A stretch of DNA of 64,000 nt from Candidatus Termititenax sp. (GTDB lineage: Bacteria > Margulisbacteria > Riflemargulisbacteria > GWF2-35-9 > DYQY01). The position numbers and the translations under genes are program-made. The notes beneath the pieces were generated by a model, which was not told the origin of the DNA, searched no databases, and saw nothing but the letters and a program-made list of their open reading frames with translations. Within the stretch, counting starts at the first letter, position 1, and each line of letters begins with the position of its first letter. The DNA lies in NCBI GenBank assembly GCA_020719045.1, contig DYQY01000005.1:88277-152276 (forward strand), in the 5' to 3' direction. Of this stretch, positions 26,689-34,712 are shown piece after piece.

Positions 26689-27306
26689 TTGGCTCCATTT
26701 AAATATTTAAAAAAATGTTATGCTAATTCTTTATGTGAATCTGGCATGATTCGTCTTGGTACATTATATGAGTATCGGGATACTGAGAGGTATGGGAATA
26801 ATATAGGTGATAAATATGAAGGAACAGGCGGGAAACAGTGGAATCTAAACGGTGAAACATATGGTGGAAATCAATTACCAGAAAAAGTTAAACAAATAGG
26901 GAGAATTAGAGTATATTCTTCTTTAAAAGGTGATGGTTCTATAGTATTTAGTGAGACTTGTCCTAATTTTTATATTTATTCAGTTTGTGCAACATTTTTT
27001 GATTCTGTCTCAGACTTTATGGATCCGGAATACGATTCTTGTGTTGAAATTTTAAATCAAGAGCTGTTTGCTGCAATAGTTACAAAAGAGTTAGACTTGC
27101 CTTTTTTGCATTGGTCTCCGTGTAAATATCAAAATCGTATTAAGAATATTTTTGACGATGGAATAATTGATTATTCAGTTATTAAGGAAACAAAATATGT
27201 ACAACAGAATGAGGTTAGAGGGATTTGGGGTCCAATAGCTAGTCAAGAAAAAGCAAGGATACTTTCAGTTCCAGAAATTGCTCAATTTTGTAAAAGAAAA
27301 TATTAG
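26689..27306 (+). CDS. Uncharacterised protein, faint DUF2971-like pattern
   Basis: 205 residues, soluble, beginning MAPFKYLKKCYANSLCESG with TTG as start codon. GAAGGA lies just upstream at Shine-Dalgarno spacing. The opening (RLGTLYEYRDTERYG) and the late KYVQQNEVRGIW segment recall DUF2971-type proteins, which often occur in accessory and defence-associated regions, but the match is weak by eye. The gene follows the membrane/zinc-ribbon gene by 40 bases and is probably co-transcribed. No catalytic residues can be named. Confidence 0.7.
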   Translation: MAPFKYLKKCYANSLCESGMIRLGTLYEYRDTERYGNNIGDKYEGTGGKQWNLNGETYGGNQLPEKVKQIGRIRVYSSLKGDGSIVFSETCPNFYIYSVCATFFDSVSDFMDPEYDSCVEILNQELFAAIVTKELDLPFLHWSPCKYQNRIKNIFDDGIIDYSVIKETKYVQQNEVRGIWGPIASQEKARILSVPEIAQFCKRKY

Positions 27307-27327
27307 TTATTTAATTGCTGGCTGAGC

Positions 27328-27538
27328 AACTGTTTGAACGAATTAAAATTGTAGAAATTTTGAAATCATTTAACGACAATTTATCAGAATAGTATAGTTT
27401 AGCAATTCTCCCGAAGGTTGAATTGTTTGTACTGGAAATAGTAATAGCTCACAGGGTGATGAAAAATTTTCCAAATTTAAATGAGTGAGTTTTGCGAAGT
27501 CTTGATTTTTGAGTTACTTTTTATCAAGAAAAAGTAAC
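27328..27538 (+). repeat. Dispersed repeat family 2, copy 1
   Basis: This occupies most of the gene-free interval 27307-27666. It opens with a 16-18 base motif (TGTTTGA, A or G, CGAATTA) and ends with the 15-base AAGTCTTGATTTTTG followed by a perfect 10-bp hairpin, GTTACTTTTT/AAAAAGTAAC (27513-27538). The copy at 53959-54145 has the same two ends but a different stem sequence that still pairs. The interior has diverged. No protein is encoded. Confidence 0.7.
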
Positions 27539-27542
27539 AAAG

Positions 27543-27584
27543 ATTATTTTTTGTCTAAGAAGCTCTGTAATATCTGTGTAGCTT
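27543..27584 (-). repeat. Duplicated 3' end of ruvX (outer copy)
   Basis: This 42-base stretch matches 28166-28207 at 41 positions. Read on the minus strand it encodes the last dozen codons of RuvX (ending QSFLDKK and stop), but it is detached from the gene. Together with the copy in ruvX it flanks the ORF6N gene as a direct repeat. Confidence 0.85.
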
Positions 27585-27631
27585 TAAACCACCTAGAATT
27601 ATTGACGCTTTATTATTTATTATTTTATTTA

Positions 27632-27667
27632 TTGACCTAATGTTCGTTTTATACTAAAATATATTTA
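27632..27667 (+). promoter_or_regulatory. ORF6N gene promoter, leaderless
   Basis: TTGACC at 27632-27637, exactly 17 bases, TAAAAT at 27655-27660, six bases and ATG at 27667. The rest of 27585-27631 is A+T-rich with no other feature seen. Confidence 0.65.
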
Positions 27668-28164
27668 TGGATATTATAGTTCCTAAGGAAGTAATTGAGT
27701 CAAGAATATACTTGATAAGAGGGAGTAAGGTCATGCTTGATAGAGGCCTTGCTGAGCTTTACCAAGTCGAGACAAGGACGTTAAATCAGTCTGTTAAAAG
27801 AAATATTAGTAGGTTTCCTGAAGATTTTATGTTTCAGTTAACAGATAAAGAGTTTTCTAACTTGAAATCACAATTTGTGATTTCAAGTTGGGGAGGAGCT
27901 AGAACATTACCTTTTGTTTTTACAGAGCATGGAGTAGCAATGCTTTCTAGTGTACTGAGAAGCGAAAGGGCAGTTCAGATAAATATCCAGATTATGCGTG
28001 CTTTTACAAAATTAAGAGAAATGATGAAAAGTCATAAGGAATTGTTGGATAAAGTTAATGAGTTAGAAAAAAGGTATGATTATAATTTTCAAATAGTTTT
28101 TGAAGCAATTGACCAGTTGCTGGCTGTGCCAGATAAAAATGTAATGAAAATAGGGTTTATTTAA
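27667..28164 (+). CDS. ORF6N domain DNA-binding protein
   Basis: 165 residues. The N-terminal ORF6N domain (about 8-95) is recognisable from IYLIRGSKVMLDRGLAELYQV, RTLNQSVKRNISRFPEDFMFQL and SSWGGARTLPFVFTEHGVAM. Here the C-terminus is a helical, probably coiled-coil segment (LREMMKSHKELLDKVNELEKR type). ORF6N is related to KilA-N and is common in phages and mobile islands; a sequence-specific DNA-binding or regulatory role is likely. A 31-base near-perfect palindrome lies inside the gene. The gene is bounded by a 42-base direct repeat derived from ruvX. Confidence 0.9.
   Translation: MDIIVPKEVIESRIYLIRGSKVMLDRGLAELYQVETRTLNQSVKRNISRFPEDFMFQLTDKEFSNLKSQFVISSWGGARTLPFVFTEHGVAMLSSVLRSERAVQINIQIMRAFTKLREMMKSHKELLDKVNELEKRYDYNFQIVFEAIDQLLAVPDKNVMKIGFI
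27859..27889. repeat. 15+15 bp palindrome inside the ORF6N gene
   Basis: AACTTGAAATCACAA and TTGTGATTTCAAGTT are perfect reverse complements separated by a single T. They lie within codons for the NLKSQFVISSW stretch. This could be an operator, a hairpin in the mRNA or a recombination site. Confidence 0.85.
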
Positions 28165-28166
28165 TA

Positions 28167-28568
28167 TTATTTTTTGTCTAAGAAGCTCTGTAATATCTGT
28201 GTTGCTTCTAAAGCGTCTTTGATTTCTCTTTGTTTTTTTTGATTTATACCTTGAGCTATTAGTTGTTTACCAACGAAGGATGAAGTTAGCCTTTCGTCTT
28301 GGAAGATGATTGGAACAGTTACATGCTTTTCCAGTTCTGCTTTAAACTCTTTAACAAGTCCAGTCATAGCAGTTTCGTTGCCTTTTAATGCTCTAGGTAA
28401 ACCAAGCACTATTGATTCTATGGTTTCTTCTTCAAGTATTTCTTTGATTTTAGTAAATGCTTTGTTCGGTTCTATTTTCCCATAAGGAAAAGCGATTGAT
28501 TTAAACGGATCAGATAAAGCAATCCCAATATATTTTGTCCCAAAATCTAATCCCAACACTTTTTTCAT
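28167..28568 (-). CDS. ruvX: Holliday junction resolvase-like protein RuvX/YqgF
   Basis: 133 residues with the family start (KVLGLDFGTKYIGIALSDP), IVLGLPRALKGNET and FQDERLTSS. It belongs to the RNase H-fold YqgF family, implicated in pre-16S rRNA processing and proposed as a resolvase. The last codons (QSFLDKK) are duplicated at 27543-27584. The ATG follows an extended -10 (TGA-TAAAAT) by 6 bases, so the mRNA is predicted leaderless. Confidence 0.94.
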   Translation of the reverse strand: MKKVLGLDFGTKYIGIALSDPFKSIAFPYGKIEPNKAFTKIKEILEEETIESIVLGLPRALKGNETAMTGLVKEFKAELEKHVTVPIIFQDERLTSSFVGKQLIAQGINQKKQREIKDALEATQILQSFLDKK

Positions 28569-28583
28569 GCTGTCATTTTATCA
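28568..28583 (-). promoter_or_regulatory. ruvX extended -10, predicted leaderless start
   Basis: TGA then TAAAAT (28580-28575 on the minus strand), six bases, then ATG at 28568. A TGN extension may compensate for the absence of a clear -35. Confidence 0.55.
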
Positions 28584-28610
28584 TAATTTTATTTATTTGA
28601 TTTATATTAA

Positions 28611-28656
28611 TCCTTCCCTTTTCAAGGGAAGGTGTCAGCTATGCTGACGGAAGGGT
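28611..28656. repeat. Dispersed palindromic repeat family 1, copy A
   Basis: CCTTCCCTT and AAGGGAAGG form a 9-bp stem with a 3-base loop. A second hairpin GTCAGC-tat-GCTGAC and a conserved tail GGAAGGGT follow. It sits between the ruvX promoter and the end of alaS. The same layout occurs at 31598-31652 and, inverted, at 50543-50587. Confidence 0.8.
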
Positions 28657-28657
28657 A

Positions 28658-30979
28658 TTAGCAAACACTAGACCCTAAAGTAAACTTCAAATAAGTAACC
28701 GCTTTTTCAATAGCCTTTGGCAACATGCTAGAATCTTCACCAGATCCTTGTGCTAAATCAGGACGTCCGCCACCTTTTCCGTTAATAATAGGTGTAACTT
28801 CTTTTACTAGGTTGCCTGCATTAAATAAGTTTACTGGAATACCAGGAGTGCTTTTAACGATTATTTGAATTTTATTAGTTTTAGTATTGTGTATAAAGAT
28901 ACAAACGATACCATTAGTTTTTTCTTGTACTTTATCTGCAATAGTTTTTAAATCAACCTTTAGTTCTTCAATAATATCTATTTTAGAAATGAAAGCAGTA
29001 AGAGCTCCAAATGTTATGGTCTCTGATTCTTTGCTAGAAATAACTTGCTCAGTAAGAATGTTTTCAGCCATTTTTGCATTTGTTTTTTTCAGCTCATCAA
29101 GTTCAGATTGGATATCTTCTATTTTTTGTTCAAGTTGTTCTGCTGAAGTTTTGTATTTTGCAGAAATATTTCTAACTACTTTTAAGTTATTATTTAGGTA
29201 ATCAAAAGCATATGTTCCAGTAAGTGCTTCGATTCTTCTAACTCCACTACTAATGGAAGCTTCAGATATAATTTTGAATAGTCCAATATCTCCGGTTCTT
29301 TCTACGTGGGTTCCACCACAAAGTTCTTTGGAATCACCCATAGTTACAACTCTTACTTCATCTCCATACTTTTCAGTAAAGAGAGCAACAGCTCCACTAT
29401 CTAGCGCTTCCTGTAAACTTAATGTGCAGAAGTCTACTAAATGGTTTTCTAAGATAGCTTCGTTTACAAGTCTTTCGATTTCTTCGATTTGTTCATCAGT
29501 TAGGCCTTTAGGTGTTGTGAAATCAAACCTGAGCCTTTCTGGTGATACCATTGAACCAGCTTGAGCTATATGTTTGCCCATTACTTTCTTAAGTGCATCT
29601 TGCAAAAGGTGAGTTGCACTGTGGTTTCTAGCCATTTCTATTTTGTCTTTTTCATCTTTAGCAATTATTGCTTCGCCGCCAATAGGCTTTTCGCCTTCTT
29701 TATAAAAAGTAGAGTTTTCTCTAGAACGTTCTTTTTGTTGTTCCATAAGTTTTTCAAAGCCAACTACATCAAGCTTTACATTATTCTTTCTTGCTAAATC
29801 TTGTGTTAGTTCAAGTGGAAAGCCATAGGTATCAAATAATTTAAAGGCATGCTCACCAGAGATAGCATTATGTTCAGCAATAACTTCTTTTATAAGTTCA
29901 AGACCGTATTCTAAAGTTTTAGAGAAGTTAGCTTCTTCAGTTGCGATTATTTCATGTATCATTTTCTTGTTTTGCTCAAGTTCTTTATAGAATGAACCAT
30001 ATTCCTTAATAACTAAATCAGCAAGAATAGTTAGGAAATGATTTGTGATTCCAAGTTGTTTACCATGGAGAATAGCTCTACGCATAATTTTCTTTAAAAC
30101 ATATCCACGTCCATCGTTCCCAGGGAAAACATTATCTGCAATCATGAAGGTAATAGCGCGAATATGGTCTGCAATAACCTGTGATGATTCTCTGTTTTGA
30201 GTAGTTGCAAGTTCGTTTATTTTATCAATGATTGGTGTAAACAAGTCTGTTTCAAAATTTGATTTTACGTTTTGAATTACAGTACTGATTCTTTCAAGCC
30301 CCATCCCAGTATCGATATTCTTTTTAGGTAACGGACTTAATTCGCCTTTATCGTTTTTGTTGTATTGCATAAAGACAAGGTTCCAAATCTCGAGAAATCT
30401 GTTGCAGTCACACCCTGGAGCGCATTTGGTTTTTTCTGGGCAGTTTTCATCTTCACCAGTATCGTAATATATTTCTGAACATGGTCCACATGGTCCAGTT
30501 GGTCCAGCTTCCCAAAAATTATGCTCAGCACCTAGCCTCGAAATTCTGTCATCAGAAATTCCTGTTTCAGATTTCCACAAGTTTGCTGCTTCTTCATCAT
30601 CTTTAAAAACAGAGATGTATAGTTTATCTTTGTTAAGCCCCAATTCTTTGGTAAGAAACTCCCAAGCAAAAGAAATGGCATCTTTTTTAAAATAGTCACC
30701 GAAAGAGAAGTTCCCTAACATTTCAAAGAAAGTATGATGTCTAGGTGTTTTCCCAACGTTGTTTAAGTCATTTGTTCTGATACACTTCTGGCAAGATGTT
30801 GCCTTTGAGTATGGAGCTTCTTTTTTGCCTAAAAAGTATGGCTTAAATGGTACCATCCCAGCAATAGTAAGAAGCAGGGTAGGGTCAGGAGGTACTAGTG
30901 AAGCACTTTCCTGAAACTTGTGACCTTTGCTAATGAAGTAATCTATATATCTTTGCCTGATGGCAGAAGCTTTGATCAT
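28658..30979 (-). CDS. alaS: Alanyl-tRNA synthetase lacking the region between catalytic and editing domains
   Basis: 773 residues, about 100 fewer than usual. The class II catalytic and tRNA-recognition part is normal (about 1-420, with FFEMLGNFSFGDYFK and GPTGPCGPCSEIYYD). The editing domain begins at residue 451 with RNHSATHLL and has CGGTHVERTGD; the zinc ligands His453, His457, Cys554 and His558 are intact. A shortened DHHA1-like C-terminus ends with a GKGGGRPDLAQG motif. Between residues about 422 and 450 only some 30 residues replace the ~135 expected, so the beta-barrel with its FYAESGGQ motif is missing in frame. The gene is third in a ytxH-like operon, two bases after the previous stop. 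Confidence 0.95.
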   Translation of the reverse strand: MIKASAIRQRYIDYFISKGHKFQESASLVPPDPTLLLTIAGMVPFKPYFLGKKEAPYSKATSCQKCIRTNDLNNVGKTPRHHTFFEMLGNFSFGDYFKKDAISFAWEFLTKELGLNKDKLYISVFKDDEEAANLWKSETGISDDRISRLGAEHNFWEAGPTGPCGPCSEIYYDTGEDENCPEKTKCAPGCDCNRFLEIWNLVFMQYNKNDKGELSPLPKKNIDTGMGLERISTVIQNVKSNFETDLFTPIIDKINELATTQNRESSQVIADHIRAITFMIADNVFPGNDGRGYVLKKIMRRAILHGKQLGITNHFLTILADLVIKEYGSFYKELEQNKKMIHEIIATEEANFSKTLEYGLELIKEVIAEHNAISGEHAFKLFDTYGFPLELTQDLARKNNVKLDVVGFEKLMEQQKERSRENSTFYKEGEKPIGGEAIIAKDEKDKIEMARNHSATHLLQDALKKVMGKHIAQAGSMVSPERLRFDFTTPKGLTDEQIEEIERLVNEAILENHLVDFCTLSLQEALDSGAVALFTEKYGDEVRVVTMGDSKELCGGTHVERTGDIGLFKIISEASISSGVRRIEALTGTYAFDYLNNNLKVVRNISAKYKTSAEQLEQKIEDIQSELDELKKTNAKMAENILTEQVISSKESETITFGALTAFISKIDIIEELKVDLKTIADKVQEKTNGIVCIFIHNTKTNKIQIIVKSTPGIPVNLFNAGNLVKEVTPIINGKGGGRPDLAQGSGEDSSMLPKAIEKAVTYLKFTLGSSVC

Positions 30980-30981
30980 TC

Positions 30982-31185
30982 TTATTTATTCTTCTTTGAA
31001 AAAATCTCCATAGGAGCTTTTTTGATTAAGCTTATCCAGAAAGATATTGTTGCTACTTTATGAGCAAGATTCTTCCAAGCATTAACTGCTCCGATAGCGG
31101 TTATTACTAAAGCAATAAGTAAAATTAAAAATAGAATAATTAATACATTAACAATAAGTTGGCTTAGAAGAGTTGCAAATACCAT
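30982..31185 (-). CDS. Small hydrophobic membrane protein
   Basis: 67 residues with one long hydrophobic helix (about 8-38, VNVLIILFLILLIALVITAI) and a basic C-terminal tail. I do not recognise the family; it could be a DUF948-like partner of YtxH proteins. It lies between a YtxH-like gene (5 bases upstream) and alaS (2 bases downstream), almost certainly in one transcript. A membrane function is inferred from sequence alone. Confidence 0.7.
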   Translation of the reverse strand: MVFATLLSQLIVNVLIILFLILLIALVITAIGAVNAWKNLAHKVATISFWISLIKKAPMEIFSKKNK

Positions 31186-31190
31186 GATTA

Positions 31191-31460
31191 TTACTCCTTA
31201 TCAGCTTTAGAGTTATCAATCTTTTCTGCTATGCTTTGTGAAACGTTTTCAATCATATCTTCTATTTGTACCTTTGTTTTGATAATTAAGTTTTCAGCTG
31301 TTTCTTTAGTTTTTTCGAAAATTTCTTTATTATCATCTAAAGTTTTCTTTAAAAATTCTCTTGTTTCTTTACCGCTTTTTGGTGCAAATATTATGGCAAT
31401 AAGTGACCCTACTAATAATCCAAGTATAAAAAATAATCCTTTGTTTGAACGATTGTTCAT
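31191..31460 (-). CDS. YtxH-like membrane protein
   Basis: 89 residues: a hydrophobic helix at about 8-28 (LFFILGLLVGSLIAIIFAPKSG), then an amphipathic, charged helix-rich tail. The GLLVGSLIAIIFAPKSGKETRE stretch fits the YtxH family, small envelope proteins seen with gas-vesicle or stress genes. The start has an AAAGGAG Shine-Dalgarno 6 bases upstream and a promoter at 31495-31523. Confidence 0.85.
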   Translation of the reverse strand: MNNRSNKGLFFILGLLVGSLIAIIFAPKSGKETREFLKKTLDDNKEIFEKTKETAENLIIKTKVQIEDMIENVSQSIAEKIDNSKADKE

Positions 31461-31487
31461 GTTACATCTCCTTTTAAGTTATTTATT

Positions 31488-31523
31488 TGGAATTATTGTA
31501 CATCTAAGGCATTTGCTGGGCAA
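31488..31523 (-). promoter_or_regulatory. Promoter of the ytxH-like/alaS operon
   Basis: On the minus strand: TTGCCC (31523-31518), 17 bases, TACAAT (31500-31495), start near 31488. The transcript has a 28-base leader with a Shine-Dalgarno, an example of the conventional initiation mode. Confidence 0.65.
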
Positions 31524-31597
31524 GTGAAAACTCCCTTGCTCCCTCAGTGCTCCCTCAGTCACCTTCGGTGTGGTTGAAGAAGCTTTTGTAATTTTTA

Positions 31598-31652
31598 TCC
31601 TTCCCTTTTCAAGGGAAGGTGTCCTATACTTTAAAGTATAGGACGGAAGGGT
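31598..31652. repeat. Dispersed palindromic repeat family 1, copy B
   Basis: The same 9-bp stem as copy A (CCTTCCCTT/AAGGGAAGG at 31599-31619), then a 24-base perfect palindrome at 31621-31644 starting GTCCTATAC, then GGAAGGGT. The repeat ends 3 bases before the ATG of the next gene; its GGAAGGG could serve as that gene's Shine-Dalgarno. Confidence 0.8.
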
Positions 31653-31655
31653 GTT

Positions 31656-32300
31656 ATGCGAATATTAGCCACGATTTGGTACTTAGTTATTTCTATGTTA
31701 GAGTTTTTGTTTGTCATCACAAAACCAAAACTATGGCGCTTTTATTTCTACTTTAGTTTGGAGTATTTCTTTTTTTCCCCATATTATTTTGCAGACAAAA
31801 AAGCTGATGATGATTTTGTTTTCGGGTTTACTCCATTATTTAGTTTTAATACGATTTTCAAAAAAGCTAGGGTACATTACTATCAGAAAACCGAGTATCC
31901 ATTAGCTTTTTGTGATGCTGGATGTGGTGATGGTAGAGGTGTTTTTTTAGTGAATCAATTATATGACAGACCTGTTTGTGGTATGGAGATAAATGAGAAG
32001 TTTGTTCAAAAAATAATGTTTATGAAATCCTTTGTGAAAGGTAATTTGCTTATTATCGGTGATGATATGTTTAATTCAGAGTTTCAAGGGTATGGTATAA
32101 TTTTTATTACTTGGACAACGTTTAAAGATGAGACCGAAAAAAGGCTTATTGCTAAACTGGAAAAGGAAGTAATGCAGAATGCTATTGTTGTGACCTTGAG
32201 TTATCCAATTAGTTCTGATTATTTTGAGTTGATTGAGAAGAAGAGAATATTGGTTTCTTGGGGAAAGTCAGATGCGTACTTTCATAGAAAGGTTAAATAA
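31656..32300 (+). CDS. Putative SAM-dependent methyltransferase with N-terminal hydrophobic segment
   Basis: 214 residues. The first ~50 residues are strongly hydrophobic and aromatic (LVISMLEFLFVITKPKLW, then FYFYFSLEYFFFSPYYF), suggesting membrane association. A glycine-rich SAM motif follows (FCDAGCGDGRGVFLV) with an acidic end of the next strand (CGMEINEKF). The later motifs are weak, so the family is unclear. Translation probably uses the GGAAGGG of repeat copy B. The stop overlaps the nadK ATG by one base. Confidence 0.75.
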   Translation: MRILATIWYLVISMLEFLFVITKPKLWRFYFYFSLEYFFFSPYYFADKKADDDFVFGFTPLFSFNTIFKKARVHYYQKTEYPLAFCDAGCGDGRGVFLVNQLYDRPVCGMEINEKFVQKIMFMKSFVKGNLLIIGDDMFNSEFQGYGIIFITWTTFKDETEKRLIAKLEKEVMQNAIVVTLSYPISSDYFELIEKKRILVSWGKSDAYFHRKVK

Positions 32301-33106
32301 TGAAAATTGGTCTTTATAGAAAGAGCAACAAACAATATTTAGAAAAAGATATTGAAAATATAAAAGATATTGTCAAATCAAATGGATTTGAATTTACAGA
32401 TATAAGCCAGCATAGGGAAAAAGTAGATTTGATTCTCGTTTTAGGTGGAGATGGCACAATCCTTCAGGCAGCAATGATATCTTTGGAAATGAATGCTCCT
32501 ATGCTTTGCGTAAGTGGAGGATACTTAGGTTTTCTTGCAGAGATTGGTCTGAGTGGATTGTCTGATGCTCTAGTGAAAATAAATAAAGAAGAATTCTTTT
32601 ATGACGATAGAAATTTATTAAGCGTTAAAAGTAAGGACAAGGAGTATCTTTGTTTAAATGAAGTTGTTGTTAAGGGAGATGCTTTTAAACTGGTTGATTT
32701 AGATGTTTATTTGAATGATAATTTTTTGTCTTCTTATAAAACAGACGGTGTAATTATCGCAAGTTCCACAGGTTCAACGGCTTATAATTTATCAGCAGGT
32801 GGGCCAATTATATTCCCAGACACAGAAGCGATTATCATTACTCCAGTGTGTTCACATAGCTTAACAATAAGACCATTGGTAGTTTCAGCAAAAGATAAAA
32901 TAAAAGTTACATCCTCAGATGAGAATTGTGCTTTTTCAGTTGATGGTAGTCCAGAAGTAAGAGAAAGTGCATTATCACTTCAGGTGGAGATTTCTAAAAA
33001 GAAAGTAAGGTTTATTAGGTTTGATAAATACAGTTTTATTAAAGGGCTACAACACAAATTAAACTGGAGTGGTAAGTTTAGTAAGTCAGATGATAAGAAA
33101 ACTTAG
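32300..33106 (+). CDS. nadK: NAD kinase
   Basis: 268 residues with LVLGGDGTILQAA (the GGDGT ATP motif), LCLNEVVVKG and the GSTAYNLSAGGPI segment, diagnostic for NAD kinases. The enzyme phosphorylates NAD to NADP in the cytoplasm. It overlaps the upstream methyltransferase by one base and recN by 17 bases. Confidence 0.96.
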   Translation: MKIGLYRKSNKQYLEKDIENIKDIVKSNGFEFTDISQHREKVDLILVLGGDGTILQAAMISLEMNAPMLCVSGGYLGFLAEIGLSGLSDALVKINKEEFFYDDRNLLSVKSKDKEYLCLNEVVVKGDAFKLVDLDVYLNDNFLSSYKTDGVIIASSTGSTAYNLSAGGPIIFPDTEAIIITPVCSHSLTIRPLVVSAKDKIKVTSSDENCAFSVDGSPEVRESALSLQVEISKKKVRFIRFDKYSFIKGLQHKLNWSGKFSKSDDKKT

Positions 33107-34667
33107 GATACTTAATTATCTTTTTATAAAAGACCAGACAATCAACTTCAATCCTGGCATGAATGTTTTTATTGGTGAATCAGGAGTCGGAAAGAGTCTC
33201 ATTGCGAATATTTTAATGATCCCTGAAAAGAAACCCAAGAAAGAAATGGTAGGTAAATGGGGAGAAGAAGCCATAATTGAGCTTGAAATTACAAGGGACA
33301 GCTCCTTAGAACAAGTTAAGTTTATTATATCTGATAAGCTAACTTTTTATATAAAGGGTGAGATTGTTACCCAAAAAAAAATGAAGGATTATTGGCAGGA
33401 GGTAGTGGATGTTCATTCCCAAGGAAACTATCAGTTATTATATAGCTCTCAGTTAGAGATAATAGATTCTTTTATGACAGACCGTGAAAAGAATATTAAA
33501 CAAAAGTATCTTGAAAAATATTTAGAATACGATAAAAAAAGAGAAGAGATAAAAGAGTTACAGTCATTGCTTATAACAGACTCAGATAAAGAACTGTATA
33601 CATATCATCTGGCAGAAATAGCTAAGATTTCGCCAAAACAAAATGAAGATGAAGAGTTATTCGTAAAGCTAAAGCAAATTAAGAATAAGCTTGACCTTGA
33701 GCGGTCAGTAAATAAGATAAAGAGTGGTTTAGAGCAAGCTGGAGAAGGGTTGCAGACTGCTGTTCTTGAAGCAGATAAGATGTTTAATTCAGGGCTTTTG
33801 GGTAAAGAACTAGTGGATAAGATAAACGAAGTTTTTGCTTTGCAAGAAGATGTTTTGTGGCAAGTAACAAAATCAACCGACATGGATAGGATTGAAGACA
33901 TCGGAGATATTGAGGATAGACTTTCTGATTTAGAAAGTTTGAAAGGAAGATTCAAAAGAAGCATAGAAGAAATAATTTTATATCAAGAAAAAATAAAAGA
34001 TCAGCTGGATAATCGAGATTATTATCAGGCAAAAATGGAAAAGAAAGAAAAGGAACTGCTAGAAGAGAAATCCAGGTTAGTGCCTATTGCTGATGAGCTA
34101 ACAAACACCAGAAAATTAGTTTTAGAGAGAGTGTTAACTCAAATAAGAGAATCCTTAAGAATGCTTAAATTAGACAAGACCGAATTATCATATGTTTTAA
34201 AAAAGAAGGATACTTTTGATAGTTCTGGAAATGATGAGCTGGAGCTACTTATTAAGGTTAATGTTGGGTCAAGTTTTGTTAGTCTTACAGAACTTTCTGG
34301 TGGAGAGACCTCTAGGGTATTGCTTGCATTTAAGTCAGTTCTTTTAAAAATATCACCGATTTGTACATATGTTTTTGATGAAATAGATAGTGGGGTTAGT
34401 GGAGACATAGCCTTTAAAGTTATGGAGGTTATGCGAAGTATGGCAAGCGCTAAACAGCTAATTGTAGTAACTCATTCGCCAATGATAGCAGTAAATACAG
34501 ATGTGCTTTTTATGATAAAGAAAAGCTTTATGGATAATCACACGGTTATCAATGTTGAGCAGTTTATTTCGCAAGATGATATTTTTAAAGAGGTTTCTAT
34601 TTTGGTGACCGACAAGTCATCTGAGGAGGCTCAGGCATACGTTAAGTCTTTAGTTAGAAAACGTTGA
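33090..34667 (+). CDS. recN: DNA repair ATPase RecN
   Basis: From ATG 33090 the protein has 525 residues and opens MIRKLRILNYLFIKDQTINF, as RecN does. SMC-like architecture: Walker A GESGVGKSLI, a long coiled coil (about 150-370), signature LSGGETSRV and Walker B TYVFDEIDSGVSG. It works in double-strand break repair. The reading frame is open upstream to 33069, but the ATG at 33090 matches the family start. The nadK-recN pairing is common in bacteria. Its stop overlaps the -35 of the cheW promoter. Confidence 0.94.
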   Translation: MIRKLRILNYLFIKDQTINFNPGMNVFIGESGVGKSLIANILMIPEKKPKKEMVGKWGEEAIIELEITRDSSLEQVKFIISDKLTFYIKGEIVTQKKMKDYWQEVVDVHSQGNYQLLYSSQLEIIDSFMTDREKNIKQKYLEKYLEYDKKREEIKELQSLLITDSDKELYTYHLAEIAKISPKQNEDEELFVKLKQIKNKLDLERSVNKIKSGLEQAGEGLQTAVLEADKMFNSGLLGKELVDKINEVFALQEDVLWQVTKSTDMDRIEDIGDIEDRLSDLESLKGRFKRSIEEIILYQEKIKDQLDNRDYYQAKMEKKEKELLEEKSRLVPIADELTNTRKLVLERVLTQIRESLRMLKLDKTELSYVLKKKDTFDSSGNDELELLIKVNVGSSFVSLTELSGGETSRVLLAFKSVLLKISPICTYVFDEIDSGVSGDIAFKVMEVMRSMASAKQLIVVTHSPMIAVNTDVLFMIKKSFMDNHTVINVEQFISQDDIFKEVSILVTDKSSEEAQAYVKSLVRKR

Positions 34668-34700
34668 CTATGATAGCTAGATAGAAATACAATCAGATAT
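34664..34700 (+). promoter_or_regulatory. cheW-dgt promoter
   Basis: TTGACT at 34664-34669 (over the recN stop), 18 bases, TACAAT at 34688-34693. The start near 34700 gives a 13-base leader with a GAGG Shine-Dalgarno before the ATG at 34713. Confidence 0.6.
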
Positions 34701-34712
34701 AGAGGTTAATTT

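Noticed and set aside
27632-27655. TTGACC paired with TATACT as the ORF6N promoter
   Set aside because: The spacer would be 12 bases. TAAAAT at 27655-27660 gives exactly 17.
29253-29797. A frameshift explaining the missing AlaRS segment
   Set aside because: The frame is continuous through the junction, and other frames there do not encode the missing FYAESGGQ region.
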